Part shown: positions 12,807-25,046 of the stretch, one piece after another
How positions within the stretch are numbered: the stretch's first letter is position 1
How the letters are laid out: each line of letters starts with the position of its first letter
Assembly: GCA_029959085.1 (NCBI GenBank)
Contig: JARWIR010000092.1
Span: forward strand, 310,001 to 374,000
Reading direction: 5' to 3'
Length of the DNA stretch: 64,000 bases
From: Nemophila menziesii
Taxonomy: Eukaryota > Streptophyta > Magnoliopsida > Boraginales > Hydrophyllaceae
Translations under genes and position numbers: made by a program
The notes under the pieces: model-generated
Databases searched by the model: none
Told to the model about the DNA's origin: nothing
The model's input: the letters and a program-made list of their open reading frames with translations, nothing else

Positions 12807-14355
12807 TGATGTCTCCTCATTTGTGATAGATTAATGTTAGGATGAGACATCATTTTAAGTGATTTAGAAGTCAATAATGTCGATTTTCTTGAGTTTTAGT
12901 GCACTTTCCTATTTTGTGTCTTGATTTGTAGAAATAATGTTTTTAGAGCATATTGGGTTTAATTGTTTATTTAGTGTGTAGATTTAAAGATAATTATGGA
13001 GCTTAATTAGAGTCCAAGTCAAAGACAACAACTTATGGAAAGAGATTTGCATGGTAATTGGAGATAAGGAAAGAATTGCTAAAAAGATGGAAAAGGAAAA
13101 GCTGCCTAAATCTGGGATTCTGCATACATGTTCAAAGAAAGGCGTTTTTACATAAGAAATAGGCCGAATCTGATGATTTCCTTCTAAAGGATCTACATAA
13201 TTCTGTTGCGATTCTTTTGGTATCTTGTGGAGCAAAATCCGACCAATAACGAAGAAGATACACTCAAAACAACGCAGCAGTGTTTATCTTTATTTCCATA
13301 CGAATTTGAGTTGGGCTTGAAGTCCATTACCTTAACTCTTCCTCAAGAAAACGAATTAGGTCTTCTAAACACCTATAAATACACCCTTATATCACTTGTA
13401 AATCATCCTTGCCTCATAGTAATTAGTTCTTAAGGTTTTATTCTTCCAGTTTATTGTACAGAGCAAGATGATGTCTTTTGTAATTTCTTTTAGTTTATTT
13501 CCTTCAGGTATGAACTAAAATTCCCATAGCTTGGGTTTTGCATATGTATAATCTATGAATTCTAATTCTTCTATCTAAGTTTCTTTGGGAATTATATGTT
13601 TTAATCTGATATTAGCTTCTTACTTTATATTTGCTTATGTGTTTTGATTTAATGTCTTTCCTAGAACTGATCACTTTAGGATTGTTTTAAGAGTAGTTAG
13701 ATGGTCTCCTTGACAGGGTGTTTAACTATTGAACCACCACATAATGTCTAGTGTCGATAGCAGTTCTGACAAAACATACTTCTAACTAGATAGTCATTAG
13801 AGTTTGTTTTAACCACCGTATCACCAAGATTGCAGTATTTGCTTAGGGCCTTAGTGGCGTTTGATAACCCTATTTGAAATCACTTTTTGGTTGTGATGTA
13901 GCCCCCTTAGTCGCTCTCAAGGTCTAAGCTTGGGGAATTTAGAATCCTGACTAAGTATTACCAAGAGCTAATATTCTCCCTTATGAACTAGATTTATAGA
14001 TAGAATTAGAAGGATTAGTGCATACTAGCAAAACCTAAGCTATACTTCTCATCTCATATTCTTAATCTTTTACTTTATTGTCTTTATTTTCCTAGTTTTA
14101 ATTAGTTTAAATTAGTTTAAATTGATAATCTCGAATTCCTATTTGCTTTTATTTACTGTCTTCTAGTTATTTACTTTTACTCGTTATCTGTTCCTACGCG
14201 ATTAACACACTTAAGTCCCTGAGAACGAACTCTACTTATCATTAAAACTTGCATACGTCCTGTAATACTTGCAGTACTGTGCCTGTCTAGGGTGAGAGTG
14301 CATAGTTTTCCATACTTAAATTGATCTTATTTTTATCACACCCTAGGCGACACCA
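12807..14355 (+). repeat. Element B 5' LTR (type 2)
   Basis: 1549 bp from TGATGTCTCCTCATTTG to ACACCA. The TATA box TATAAATA is at 13374-13381, so U3 is about 570 bp. The start forms an inverted repeat (TGATGTCTC and GAGACATCA arms). It has one more copy of a 10-bp unit (ATTAGTTTAA) near 14100-14120 than the 3' LTR. Confidence 0.93.
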
Positions 14356-14607
14356 AGTTTTTGGCGCCGCTGCCGGGGACTTGTGTCTCGTTAGCGTGTG
14401 GGTTATCTATTTCGAGTTTTAGTTTTTAATTAGTTTTACTTTTCAGTTTTTAGTTTAGTTTTTATTTTTCCAGATTTACGCTTGGGTTTGCTTTAGTCTT
14501 TTTCAGGTTTCACAGTGTTTAATTCTTGGCCTCCCTTATCGGAGCCTTAGAGGAGCTTCAAACCTTACAACAAACGAGTTCGTGAGGAAAGAGCCTTGAG
14601 AAGAGTC
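14356..14607 (+). other. Element B PBS and leader
   Basis: PBS TGGCGCCGCTGCCGGGGAC at 14362-14380, matching the PBS of C and resembling the complement of the tRNA-Asp 3' end with one mismatch from memory. About 230 bases of leader follow before the first gag ATG at 14608. The leader carries no start matching the [11 protein letters not shown]-terminus of type-1 elements; the frame upstream of 14608 has a TAG at 14548-14550. Confidence 0.85.
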
Positions 14608-17397
14608 ATGGCATCCCAACGAGAGCCACCAGTTGGAGGAGGATTACATCAAGATCCACCACTTGGACCACCACTCGGTGGAGTGCAGAATAACCAACAA
14701 GGTGGACAACAACAAGAGCTACCACTTGGTGGACAAGAAGGAGTACAGCTACCAGCAGGAGGAGGTAATGGGAATAACAACCTTAATAATCAACAGAACC
14801 GAGTTGAACAAGATCTACCTGGCCTTAATGTACCATTCCATGTTCAACCCATCGGTTACCGCCCTCCTGAGATTCCGAATATCAAATTTAGACCCGATCC
14901 GGGTATGCTCAGTCAATTTCAAAGTTTCGGACTCTATACTGGTACAGCTATTCAAGATCCGGTAAAAGCGATTCAGAAGTTCATGCAGATTTGTGATGCC
15001 TACATTACTCCTGGCATTACACGCGAGCAACTGTATTGTTTTATGTTTTCATTTTTCTTGACCGAAAGAGCTAGCGATTGGCTAGAGAGACAGCCAGATG
15101 GAACCATTCACTCTTGGAGAGAACTTCAAGCCGCATTCTTTAACCGATTTTATCCGAAGAGCATGAGACTTAAAGATCAAACCGAGCTTGCAAGATTTTG
15201 CCAAGAGGATTGAGAAACAGTGGGAGAAGCATGGACAAGGTTTCAACAAAAATTAACTAGATGTCCACTCCATGGTTATACACCTGCTCTACAACTTGCT
15301 ATGTTCTATGAAGGCCTTAATGATAAAGGTAGAGAAAAGGTGGATAACATTGGAAAGGGTAATTTTGTGTCCATGAATCACAATGAAGCTTCTGAGGTGT
15401 TAGAGAATATTATGGAACAAGAAAGAAGTTGTCCTTCAACGCGAGCTTCTGCAGCAAAGACCCGAGGAACGCTTCGTTTAGATGCAGAAACTGCGAACTC
15501 AGCTCAAATATCCTCATTAGAAAATCAAATCAAGGAGCTGAGAATCGCGATGGAGAAGAATTTAGCCGCCACAAAGGTAGTACAAGAAGCACAAGGTTGT
15601 CAACAATGTGGAGTTAACGATCATTCATGGGAAGAGTGCGAATCAAATCCGCAATCTGTTTACTTTATATCCAACCGATGGGGCAACCGCAACCATCCAG
15701 GTATGCAGTATTCAAATCCACAAGGGGCCACTAATCCTGGTCAATATCAACCGCGTCCCCGGAACAACTCTTACCAACAGAGAGGTCAGTATTAAAACCA
15801 ATATCAAAATAGACCTGCTCCTCCACAACAACCTGCTCAAGACGCCTATACCGATTCATTAGAGCAGAAAGCTTTACCTCAGTATCCGCAAGAAGGATCT
15901 ATGGACAATACACAGATAGTACAAGCTCTAGACCGTTTAAACACAACTCTTAATGCTCAAGACGAGAAGGTTAGAGGACACGATGCTATACTTCAAATGC
16001 TCACTACTCAAGTGACACAGTTAAACAAAGTGTTAACAAGTGTTGTAGAACAAAAGGAAGTAAAGGCAATCAAAGGAGGTGAAAACAAGGATGAGTTCGA
16101 AGCTTGCAAGGCTATATGCCTTGAGATTAAAGAAGCAAAAGAGGAAGCACCACATGCTGCCATTAGTGCCGTGGAAGTTCCCAATATTGAAGAAGAACCA
16201 ACCGAGTCTAGCTCCGAGGAATCTGACTGTTTAGAAGTTTATGTGGGGGACGATCAAGAGAAGGACGAGTTCATAGAGTTACTGAGGAAGGTGCAAGAGG
16301 AGATTCGATCGGTAGTAGAATACGCAGCTGAGTTGGCTAAAGAGAAAGAGGAAGAAGCCTCAAAGGAGGAATCGAAAGATGAAGTGGCACCTGCTGTGCT
16401 AGAAGAGGAAGAAGAATAGAAGGCGGAATCGCCACCTGTTGTTCAACCAGTGTCATCAACTATTCCTGATATAAATCCTAAAGATGACACTGTTCTCAAG
16501 ACATTTGTAGAGGCGTACCAACCCGAAAATATCAACGCCCAAATGCTTGAGATTGCGAAGAGAGGACTTACACCGCAACAAGTTTTTACGCAAATTATTC
16601 CTGAGAAAGAGGCGAGTGTAGAGATCACGAGAGAGAACCTGAGGGTTTCGAGAAGAAGTGAGTAAGAGCTACCAACAAAGCTTAAAGATCCGGGAAGTTT
16701 CAACCTTCCCATTCAATTGCATGGTATGCTCAAGGTGAAAGCGATGTACGATGTGGGTTCTGGTGTGAATCTTATGCCTAAGTCCGTGTTCGAAAGACTT
16801 GGACTTCAGAAATCAGAGAAGACTCCAGTGAAGTTGCAGTTTGCTGACAACTCAGTGAAGAGGACATGGGGAACAGTGGAAGACGTCTTAGTCCGAGCAG
16901 GTAATATCGCCATCCCTACTGACTTTGTTATTCTTGAGTTTGATGCAGATAAGCAGGTTCCGATCATACTTGGACGGCCTTTCATGGCCACAAGTCAAAG
17001 TGTGATCAACTTCCAAGATGGGACCATCACCCTTCATGCTAAGAATATATCCGAGACCTTCTATGTCTTGGGTAAGAAACCGAGGAAGTTGGATCCCACC
17101 GTGCCTATCATCCACAGCCTTTCACATCACAAAGTCCCTCCTGAGGAGATCCACCTAAAGCCTGTGGATACTGAGCCAAACATTGAGTTTGGGGTTGGCC
17201 ATGAAGTCCTATGGAAAGCCCACAAACGCGAGAACAGGCCACGAAGTTTCAAAGACTCGTGGATGGGACCATTCATCGTCACTACGGTTGTTTCAGCTAA
17301 GGTGATAGAAATTCGCCCCAAAACTGGGGTCAAGCGCAGATTCGTTGACGTTCATAGCCTTACTCGTTGTTGGGGAGGCTATATTCGCAAATCTTAA
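14608..17397 (+). pseudogene. Element B gag-protease fused to integrase C-terminus
   Basis: One continuous 930-codon frame from ATG 14608 to the stop at 17395-17397. It holds a Pro/Gly/Gln-rich N-terminus, gag capsid-like domain (about 14890-15330), a CCHC knuckle (CQQCGVNDHSWEEC, about 15600-15640), an acidic linker (16060-16420) and an aspartic protease with DVGSGVNLMPKS (16750-16785). After GRPFMATSQ the frame passes straight into an integrase C-terminal GPY-like module (WMGPFIVTTVV, about 17260). RT, RNase H and the integrase zinc finger and DDE core, some 900 residues in C, are missing. Four in-frame stops (TGA 15211, TAA 15793, TAG 16417, TAA 16663) break it, yet no frameshift has accumulated. 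Element H keeps the same integrase tail, so the fusion is probably a family trait. Confidence 0.9.
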
Positions 17398-17714
17398 CAG
17401 AGGTAACACGTCTAACTTTGAAAGACGTAAAACAAAAGTGTTGTACGGGAGACAACCCGTAGTTTTTTTATGTTTTCATGTCTTTTACGTTTTTAGTTAA
17501 GTTTATTTTAGTTGTTTTTAGTTGATAATGCATATTTGAGGAAGGTATTAGTGTCTTTGGTGTGTAGGAATTGGAGAAATCGAGTTAGGGAACGCGAGGA
17601 AAATTTTTGGAGCAAGGGAATGCACCCCGCGGACTACCCCACGGACAACCCCATGGTCCGCATGATTGGTCCGCGAGGTCAACACTCGTACCACGGGTTG
17701 CTACCGCGGGTTTG
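17398..17714 (+). repeat. Element B spacer, left part: post-pol hairpins and palindromes
   Basis: After the stop comes hairpin ACGTCT-AACTTTGAA-AGACGT (17408-17428), then a second with ACGGG and CCCGT arms (about 17437-17460) followed by a T-run. From 17628 a GC-rich palindromic block begins (GCGGACTACC, CATGGTCCGC). Element C interrupts this block at 17715; it resumes at 29316. GTTTG at 17710-17714 is the left target copy of C. Confidence 0.82.
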
Positions 17715-19278
17715 TGATGTCTCCCTAATTGTTCTTATTTTAGACCCTTGGGAGACATCATTTTTGGTGTTTATTTGATTAATATGATAGACTTTTGGAC
17801 TAAATTTGCAATAACCCGGAATTTCCTTTTTATTTCTAGCATTTTTAATTTATTAAACTTTTGCGCGTAATATTGGTATTTTTAGTGTAAAGTTTACAGG
17901 TTTTAGATGTTAGCTAGGAGAGGAATCCGAGGAGAAAGTCAAAGATCGTGAATTAGAGTCAAGACTTGAAGATAAATCCCGAAGATATTATTTTTAGAGC
18001 TGAAAATCCATTTTCTAGGCCATAGATTGCTGATTTCGAGGTGCTTAAGCGATGATTTATCCGCTGACCTTTGAAGAGAAATCATTCCTTATCGAGTTAC
18101 GGAACTTTAGCAACTGGAATGAGGTCAATCGGAGTCATAACGCATCGGGAAAAGCCGTTTTAGTGAAGGAGTATCAGCAGTTACGGGATTTTGGGCTTAG
18201 AAAGTGGGCTTGGACATTTAATTAATATTCTATTTTCTGGTCCAAGCCCTAGAACGAATTTATGCTTATAAAAGGAGGTCTGGACTTCTATATTTTCACA
18301 CAATTCACATTCCACAAGATTAAACACCAGAGAGAAGCAACAGAAGGAAGAAAGAAGAAGCTACAAGAGTTGGAGTGGGTCTATAGCTCCGTTCGTAGTC
18401 ATTCCAATTCCGGAAATTAGGTTCTTTTCGTATTTTAATTTTGTAAACAATATGAATTCAATTTCTTTTAATTTAGTTTTTAATTTTAATATGAGCTAAG
18501 CTTTCATTAGTGCTTGAGAACAAACAATGGGTGAATCCTAGTTTTTTTTTATAACGAATGTTGAATTTGGGTTTCTGTTAAATTAAATTAAATCAGGTCT
18601 TTTACTCTTTTCGACAATTTATGATTATTTACTGATTTTAGAGTCGCGAACTAAAATTAGGTATTAGTATCCAAGCTATTCCACATATGTGGCGTGTGGA
18701 TCATCTTGACGGGGGGTTTAGGTACAGAATTAATTGTTCAATCTGGGATAAAAACTATTGATTCTGACGAACTTAGTTAATCCTAGGGCCAAAGTGGTAA
18801 TAAATCTTAATCATCCAACGGTGGATCATATTTACCCTGACGGGACTAGTGACACTTTAGGATTGCCTTATAGTCCACCCTGACGGGGGTATAAGGAATT
18901 TAGAATCCCGACCATTGTAATTGACTGATTTAGCCCTTAAACAACATAAGTTAGAAAGTAAGATTAGGAGGATCCTTGCGTTCTCAAGTACTACATCTCA
19001 TATTGCGTTTTCACTTATTTTACTTGCGTCTTATCTTTTACTTGCATTTAATTATTTGTCTTTCGTTTATTTAGAATTAATAAACAAAACCAAACAAACA
19101 ATTTATTGTCTTTTATTTTCATAAGTGCATCAATCACTACTTGCTAAACATTGTGATCAACCATCCGTCCTTGGAACGAATCTGTATTATCATACATACT
19201 ACTTGGGACAACCGTACACTTGCGGTTGTGGTTCGATTAGCATTTACATTTATTTTTAGAACACACAAAGGACCACCA
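17715..19278 (+). repeat. Element C 5' LTR (type 1)
   Basis: 1564 bp from TGATGTCTCCC to CCACCA. The first 46 bases are an inverted repeat: TGATGTCTCCC (17715-17725) and GGGAGACATCA (17750-17760). R and U5 make up roughly 1 kb. TGACG motifs at 18707, 18765, 18838 and 18881, three extended to TGACGGG, are downstream of the TATA box. A small frame near 18921-19124 recurs in the 3' LTR and is only LTR sequence. Confidence 0.95.
18267..18274 (+). promoter_or_regulatory. Element C LTR TATA box
   Basis: TATAAAAG about 550 bp into the LTR, followed by GGAGGTCTGGACTTC. It is conserved in D (6410-6417, minus) and as TATAAAAA in A (36559-36566). Transcription should start some 30 bases downstream, near 18300. 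The start site is inferred. Confidence 0.7.
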
Positions 19279-19284
19279 AGTTTT

Positions 19285-19303
19285 TGGCGCCGCTGCCGGG
19301 GAC
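19285..19303 (+). other. Element C primer binding site
   Basis: TGGCGCCGCTGCCGGGGAC six bases after the LTR end. It resembles the complement of the plant tRNA-Asp(GTC) 3' end with one mismatch (from memory). A leader of about 110 bases separates it from the gag ATG at 19413. Confidence 0.88.
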
Positions 19304-19412
19304 GGTAGCGTGTGACCACGGTGTTTATCCTTTAGTGATAAGTGCATTTATTTTATTTTATCAGTTTTACGCTTTTTGTTTGTTAGCTTTTTCAGGTTTT
19401 TAGGTTTGGTGT

Positions 19413-22400
19413 ATGCGAAGAAGGCTATTCAAGGATCTAGAGCCAACACCTCCGATCCTTAGTAATCCAGAATCGTTGATCAGACTTGCGAACAGAAGAA
19501 GAAGAGAACGAGAAGCTTCAGAAGTAGAAGAATTAAGTAACAGAATGGAGAATATCATTATTCAAGGTCAACAGAATGGACAAGGCCAGTTAGATGCAAA
19601 TGGCCAACCTTTAGCTCCAGGCGTTATTCCTCAAGTTCAACCACTAAATCCTAATCCTCCAGTCCAGATAGTGATGAATCATGATCCGTGGTTCACTAAT
19701 GGCCCTCCAGAAGTTCCATTCCGCGCTCCAGCTATAGGAGTAGGTGCTCCAGATATTGATGTTCCGAGATTCCGTCCAGATTCGGGTATGCTAGCTCAGT
19801 TCCAAAACTTTGGAAACTTTCGCGGAAGACCATCGGAAGATCCTCTTAGAGCGGTACAGAAATTCAAACAGATATGTGATTCTTATATCACACAAGGGGT
19901 TTCAAGAGAACAGATGTATTTTGCTGCTTTCAAATTCTTTGTCATTGATGGAGCAAGTGAATGGCACGATACGCAAGATCCTACGAGGATTACCAATTGG
20001 GACCAATTAGAAATTGCTTTCTTTGACAGGTATTACCCAAGTAACATGAGGTTAGATGCTGAACTAGAATTGACACAATTCCGTCAAGAGTATGAGGAAA
20101 TTGTGGGTAGGAGTTGGACAAGATTTCAGATGTGTTTGCGTAAAGTTCCTAATCATGGCTTTTCAGAACAACAACAGTTAAAGATCTTTTATAGAGGCCT
20201 TGATGGAATTTCAAGAGAGAAATTGGATACGCTATGTGGAGTAGGTTTTCTTCAAGTTCAACCCGCTCATGCCAAAATTATTTTAGAGAGAACAGTCAAG
20301 AATGAAGTTGGGTGGAGCTCAGTAAGAACACCAGTCAAGGGAGTAAATAATGTTGACATGGAAGAGAAATTTGCTACGTTTGAAAATAAGATCCAGAATA
20401 CCATAGAGCAACAATTGAAGCAGCTTACTCTAGCTGTGAAAGAAGGATTTTCGGGTAAGAAGGTAGCTGTGCATGCTGCACAAGAGGTTTATATGTGTTC
20501 AATTTGTAAGGTAGATGATCATGATGAGGAAAGTTGTCCGAATAACCAAGAATCAGTGAATTTTATGTCCAATAGAGGTAATTTCAATTCAAGTGGTAAT
20601 GGATATCAGCCTAACAGAAACCATCCTGGGTTTCAATACTCAAATCCTAATGGGGCAGCCAATCCTACTTACGCGTATCAGCCGCGTCCTCAAGGCAACA
20701 ACTATAATCCAAGACCACACAACAATCATCAAGGAGGACATAATCAAAACAATTATGTGCAAAGACAAGTTCCTCAGAATACCTATGATGAGAATTTACA
20801 CCAGAAAGCTCTACCTGCCCATCCACAAGAAGGAGTAATTACCCTTCAGAAAACCGTTGAAAATTTGATTGCTCTTCAAACACAAGCTTTGGAACGTCAA
20901 AACGCAGCTGAAGCAAATATGAAGATTTTCCAGAATCAGCTAAGTCAAATTAATAAACAGCTGAATCAGCGTCCACAAGGGCAACTTCCTAGCGATACGG
21001 AAAATCCAACACAACGTGAAGATTGCAAGGCTGTTACATTAAGAAGTGGTAAGAACCTTCCTACACCTCCTTTTCCCGTTATGAAAGAGAAAGAAGTTCC
21101 AAGAAGAGAAAAGGAAGTGGGTGAGAAAGAGAAAGAGAATGAGAAAGATAGTGAGGTTGAAGAGATAGAAAGACCAAGAGAAATTCCGAAAAAGAGAGAT
21201 GAAATTGTAAGCAATCGCCCTCCACCACCGTTTCCATCGCGAGTTCAGAAAAAGGGTGATATGGGTGATTTTCAGAAATTCTTCAATAGAGTGAGGGGTT
21301 TGAGTATTAATATTCCGTTACTTGAGGCAATTCGAGATATTCCTAAGTATACGAAGTTTTTGAAGAGGGCCCTCACTAATAAAAGGCCCTACTGTGATAA
21401 TGAGATGATTGGCCTTCCTGAAGAGTGTAGTGCGATTTGCCAGAGTAAATTACCTCCGAAGTTAATTGATCCGGGGAGTTTCACGATTCCCATATCGATT
21501 GGAGAAGAATGGAAAGGAAAGGCGCTATGCGATCTAGGGGCAAGCATCAACTTGATGCCCAAGTCAGTCTTTGATAAGCTTAAAATTGGAAACGCAAGAC
21601 CTACCTCTATGGTCTTGCAAATGGCGGACAGGTCTCTTGCTAATCCTGAAGGCCGTATTGAGGATGTCCTTGTTAAGGCAGGTACACTTATATTTCCTGT
21701 TGATTTCGTAATTCTTGAATACAATGCAGATAGAAATGTCCCCATTATTTTGGGTAGACCCTTCCTAGCTACAGGGAGGACATTGATCGATGTAGAGAAT
21801 GGCGAATTAACGATGAGGATACAAGATGAGGAAGTGAAATTCAATGTATTTCGAGCCATGAAATTCCCAGATTCTCAGGAAGATTGCTTCAGAATGGATG
21901 TAGTAGAGCAAGCATCGCAAGAGGTATTTAATTGTTTAAATTTTGATGATATCTTGCAGGCTGCTTTAACATTAGATTCACCTGAGATGATGGAGGAGCT
22001 TACAGAAACAGTGGCCGCTCTAAATTCTGAAAATCCGAAGTATAGGCGTCTTGCCTATGAACCTGTGAGAGGACCGGGGGAGACTATTCCTAAAAAGAAG
22101 CCGTCAATTGAATCTCCTCCGGAGTTGGAAGAAAAACCATTGCCGGCACACTTGAGGTATGCTTATTTGGGTACTAATGAAACTCTACCTGTTATTGTTT
22201 CAGCTAATTTAACAGGTCCTCAAGAAGATAAACTGTTGCGTGTGTTAAGAGCCAACAAAGAAGCAATAGGCTGGACAATTGCTGACATCAAAGGCATTAG
22301 TCCATCCTATTGTCAACACAAAATCATACTTGAAGATGTTAACGCACGCTCAGTTGAAGGTCAAAGGAGATTGATGCCAGTGATGAAGGATGTGGTGAAG

Positions 22401-25046
22401 AAGGAGGTGATTAAGCTTTTAGATGCGGGGATTATTTATCCCATTTCGAGTAGTGAATGGGTGAGTCCAGTTCAGTGTGTACCGAAGAAAGGAGGAATTA
22501 CAACAGTTCTTAATGATAAAAATGAAGCGATTCCTTCAAGAACGGTAGTTCGATGGAGAGTTTGCATGGATTACAGAAAGCTGAATAAGGCCACCAGAAA
22601 AGATCATTTCCCTTTGCCCTTCATCGATCAAATGTTAGATAAATTAGCTGGAAGAGAGTATTATTGTTTCTTGGATGGTTACTCCGGGTACAATCATATT
22701 TACGTGGCTCCAGAAGATCAACATAAGACTACCTTTACATGCCCATTTGGTACTTTTGCATATCGCAGAATGCCATTTGGGTTGTGTAACGCTCCCGCTA
22801 CTTTTCAAAGGTGTATGATGGCCATCTTCTGGGACATGATAGATAATTTCCTTGAAGTGTTCATGGATGATTTCTCCGTGTTTGGTGATGATTTTGATAT
22901 ATGTTTGGATAACTTGGAGAAAGTGTTAGTGAGATGCAAGGAAACAGATTTGGTGCTCAACTGGGAGAAGTGTCATTTCATGGTTCGCGAAGGTATTGTT
23001 CTGGGTCACAAAGTTTCGAGTGTTGGTTTAGAGGTTGATAGAGCAAAGATAGAGGTAATTAAAACTCTTCCCCCTCCTGTTTCTGTTAAAGGGGTAAGGA
23101 GTTTTCTTGGCCATGCTGGCTTTTATAGGCGCTTTATTAAAGATTTTTCTAAGATTGCTAAACCGTTATGCAACTTACTCGAAAAGGATTGCGAATTCCT
23201 TTTTGATGAAGCTTGTTTAGCGGCCTTCAAAGCAATCAAAGAAAAGCTTATTTCTGCTCCTATAGTGTTACCTCCAGATTGGAATTTACCGTTTGAGGTT
23301 ATGTGTGATGCGAGTGATTTGTGTATGGGAGCTGTATTAGGACAGAGGAAAGAGAAGGTTTTTCATTCGATTTACTATGCTAGTAAAACTTTTAGTGGTG
23401 CTCAGATTAATTACACAGTTACAGAAAAAGAGTTGCTAGCAGTTGTATATTCGTTTGATAAATTTCGCTCTTATCTTCTTGGAGCGAAAGTTATTGTTTA
23501 TACAGATCATTCCGCGATCAGATTTCTTATGGAGAAGAAAGATGCGAAACCAAGGTTAATCAGATGGGTGTTATTGCTTCAAGAGTTCGATTTAGAAATC
23601 AAAGATAGAAAGGGTTGTGAGAATCAGGTTGCAGATCATCTATCGCGCTTAGAGGGTTCAGAGATGAATAGTGGTACTGAAGCAGTTAGAGAAGAGTTTC
23701 CTGATGAGAGTTTATTCGTTGTTCGAGATTATGAGGCTCCGTGGTATGCAGATATTGCGAATTTAGTGGTGAGTGGTGTTTTTCCTGAGGGTTCTACTTA
23801 TCAAGAAAGAAAGAGGTTAGCTCATCGTGCTAGACAGTTCTTTTGGGAGGATCCGTTCCTCTATAAAGTTTGTGCTGACCAAATGATACGAAGATGTGTA
23901 GCAAGGGAAGAGACTCAAGCCATTATAGCTGGATGCCATGATTCATTATATGGAGGACATTTCAAAGGAGACAGAACTGCTGCAAAGGTATTTCAATCAG
24001 GTTTTTACTGGCCTTCTCTTATAAAAGATTGTCATGAATATGTTAAGAAGTGTACGAGATGTCAGTTTACCGGAAACATATCTAAGAGGGATGAGATGCC
24101 GCGTAATAATGTGTTAGAGGTTGAGATATTCGATGTGTGGGGCATAGACTTTATGGGCCCTTTCGTTCCTTCAAATGGTAACCTCTATATCTTATTAGCT
24201 GTTGATTATGTGTCTAAGTGGGTAGAAGCGGTGGCTTTACCTACTAATGATTCACGAGTGGTGATTAAGTTCTTGAAGTCACATATTTTCACTAGACATG
24301 GCACACCTAGAGTGATTATTAGCGATGGAGGATCTCATTTCGTTAATAAATATCTGAAGACTGTTCTAGAGAAATATGGAGTCAGACACCGTGTATCTAC
24401 TGCATATCATCCACAATCCAATGGTCAAGCTGAAGTATCAAACCGTGAGGTCAAGTCAATCCTAGAGAAAACCGTTGGTCCTACAAGAAAAGATTGGTCA
24501 ATGAAATTAGACGATGCGTTGTGGGCCTATCGTACTGCGTTTAAGACTCCAGTTGGTGCATCTCCCTATCGTATGGTGTATGGTAAGGCTTGTCACTTAC
24601 CTTTAGAGCTTGAAATGGGTGCCTATTGGGCGATTGCGCAGTTGAACTTAGATCCTATCTTAGCCGGAAAGAATCGTATGATGAAGCTTAATGAACTTGA
24701 CGAATTCCGATTGCATGCTTATGAAAATGCTAAACTTTACAAAGAAAATACAAAGAAATGGCATGACAATCGGATTCGTCCAAAGAACTTTGAAGTGGGG
24801 CAAAAAGTATTAAAGTATAATTCAAAGTTCAGCAATTTTCCGGGTAAGTTAAGATCTAAGTGGTCAGGTCCATACATAGTGACCAAAGTTACACCTCATG
24901 GGGCGATAGAAATAGAACATCCGCTAGAGAACCGTACCTTTATGGTTAACGGTCACAGATTGAAGATATACCATGGAGGTGAAGATACCAATCGCTCGGA
25001 AGATCCACATCCCGGGGAGGTCATGTATCTCCTCGAGAATCCTTAG
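19413..25046 (+). CDS. Element C gag-pol polyprotein, intact
   Basis: Uninterrupted 1877-codon frame with gag and pol in one frame, as in many plant Ty3/gypsy elements. Approximate residues: gag capsid-like 140-235; coiled-coil segment near 320-350; CCHC knuckle 362-375; Asn/Gln/Tyr/Gly-rich tract 385-470; Lys/Glu-rich linker 550-600; aspartic protease with D707-L-G; RT with FMDD 1150-1153; RNase H starting at C1298-D1299; integrase HHCC finger 1508-1550; DDE core D1579, D1638, E1674, with the last two separated by 35 residues; GPY module near 1818. All catalytic residues I looked for are present. The start is chosen because D shares the same [11 protein letters not shown]-terminus directly after the leader. 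Products would assemble particles, copy the RNA and integrate DNA. Confidence 0.96.
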   Translation: MRRRLFKDLEPTPPILSNPESLIRLANRRRREREASEVEELSNRMENIIIQGQQNGQGQLDANGQPLAPGVIPQVQPLNPNPPVQIVMNHDPWFTNGPPEVPFRAPAIGVGAPDIDVPRFRPDSGMLAQFQNFGNFRGRPSEDPLRAVQKFKQICDSYITQGVSREQMYFAAFKFFVIDGASEWHDTQDPTRITNWDQLEIAFFDRYYPSNMRLDAELELTQFRQEYEEIVGRSWTRFQMCLRKVPNHGFSEQQQLKIFYRGLDGISREKLDTLCGVGFLQVQPAHAKIILERTVKNEVGWSSVRTPVKGVNNVDMEEKFATFENKIQNTIEQQLKQLTLAVKEGFSGKKVAVHAAQEVYMCSICKVDDHDEESCPNNQESVNFMSNRGNFNSSGNGYQPNRNHPGFQYSNPNGAANPTYAYQPRPQGNNYNPRPHNNHQGGHNQNNYVQRQVPQNTYDENLHQKALPAHPQEGVITLQKTVENLIALQTQALERQNAAEANMKIFQNQLSQINKQLNQRPQGQLPSDTENPTQREDCKAVTLRSGKNLPTPPFPVMKEKEVPRREKEVGEKEKENEKDSEVEEIERPREIPKKRDEIVSNRPPPPFPSRVQKKGDMGDFQKFFNRVRGLSINIPLLEAIRDIPKYTKFLKRALTNKRPYCDNEMIGLPEECSAICQSKLPPKLIDPGSFTIPISIGEEWKGKALCDLGASINLMPKSVFDKLKIGNARPTSMVLQMADRSLANPEGRIEDVLVKAGTLIFPVDFVILEYNADRNVPIILGRPFLATGRTLIDVENGELTMRIQDEEVKFNVFRAMKFPDSQEDCFRMDVVEQASQEVFNCLNFDDILQAALTLDSPEMMEELTETVAALNSENPKYRRLAYEPVRGPGETIPKKKPSIESPPELEEKPLPAHLRYAYLGTNETLPVIVSANLTGPQEDKLLRVLRANKEAIGWTIADIKGISPSYCQHKIILEDVNARSVEGQRRLMPVMKDVVKKEVIKLLDAGIIYPISSSEWVSPVQCVPKKGGITTVLNDKNEAIPSRTVVRWRVCMDYRKLNKATRKDHFPLPFIDQMLDKLAGREYYCFLDGYSGYNHIYVAPEDQHKTTFTCPFGTFAYRRMPFGLCNAPATFQRCMMAIFWDMIDNFLEVFMDDFSVFGDDFDICLDNLEKVLVRCKETDLVLNWEKCHFMVREGIVLGHKVSSVGLEVDRAKIEVIKTLPPPVSVKGVRSFLGHAGFYRRFIKDFSKIAKPLCNLLEKDCEFLFDEACLAAFKAIKEKLISAPIVLPPDWNLPFEVMCDASDLCMGAVLGQRKEKVFHSIYYASKTFSGAQINYTVTEKELLAVVYSFDKFRSYLLGAKVIVYTDHSAIRFLMEKKDAKPRLIRWVLLLQEFDLEIKDRKGCENQVADHLSRLEGSEMNSGTEAVREEFPDESLFVVRDYEAPWYADIANLVVSGVFPEGSTYQERKRLAHRARQFFWEDPFLYKVCADQMIRRCVAREETQAIIAGCHDSLYGGHFKGDRTAAKVFQSGFYWPSLIKDCHEYVKKCTRCQFTGNISKRDEMPRNNVLEVEIFDVWGIDFMGPFVPSNGNLYILLAVDYVSKWVEAVALPTNDSRVVIKFLKSHIFTRHGTPRVIISDGGSHFVNKYLKTVLEKYGVRHRVSTAYHPQSNGQAEVSNREVKSILEKTVGPTRKDWSMKLDDALWAYRTAFKTPVGASPYRMVYGKACHLPLELEMGAYWAIAQLNLDPILAGKNRMMKLNELDEFRLHAYENAKLYKENTKKWHDNRIRPKNFEVGQKVLKYNSKFSNFPGKLRSKWSGPYIVTKVTPHGAIEIEHPLENRTFMVNGHRLKIYHGGEDTNRSEDPHPGEVMYLLENP

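Noticed and set aside
18921..19124. Small frame MTDLALKQHKLES, found again at 28953-29156
   Set aside because: It is identical because it lies in both LTRs of C. Other type-1 LTRs do not keep it open at the same length.
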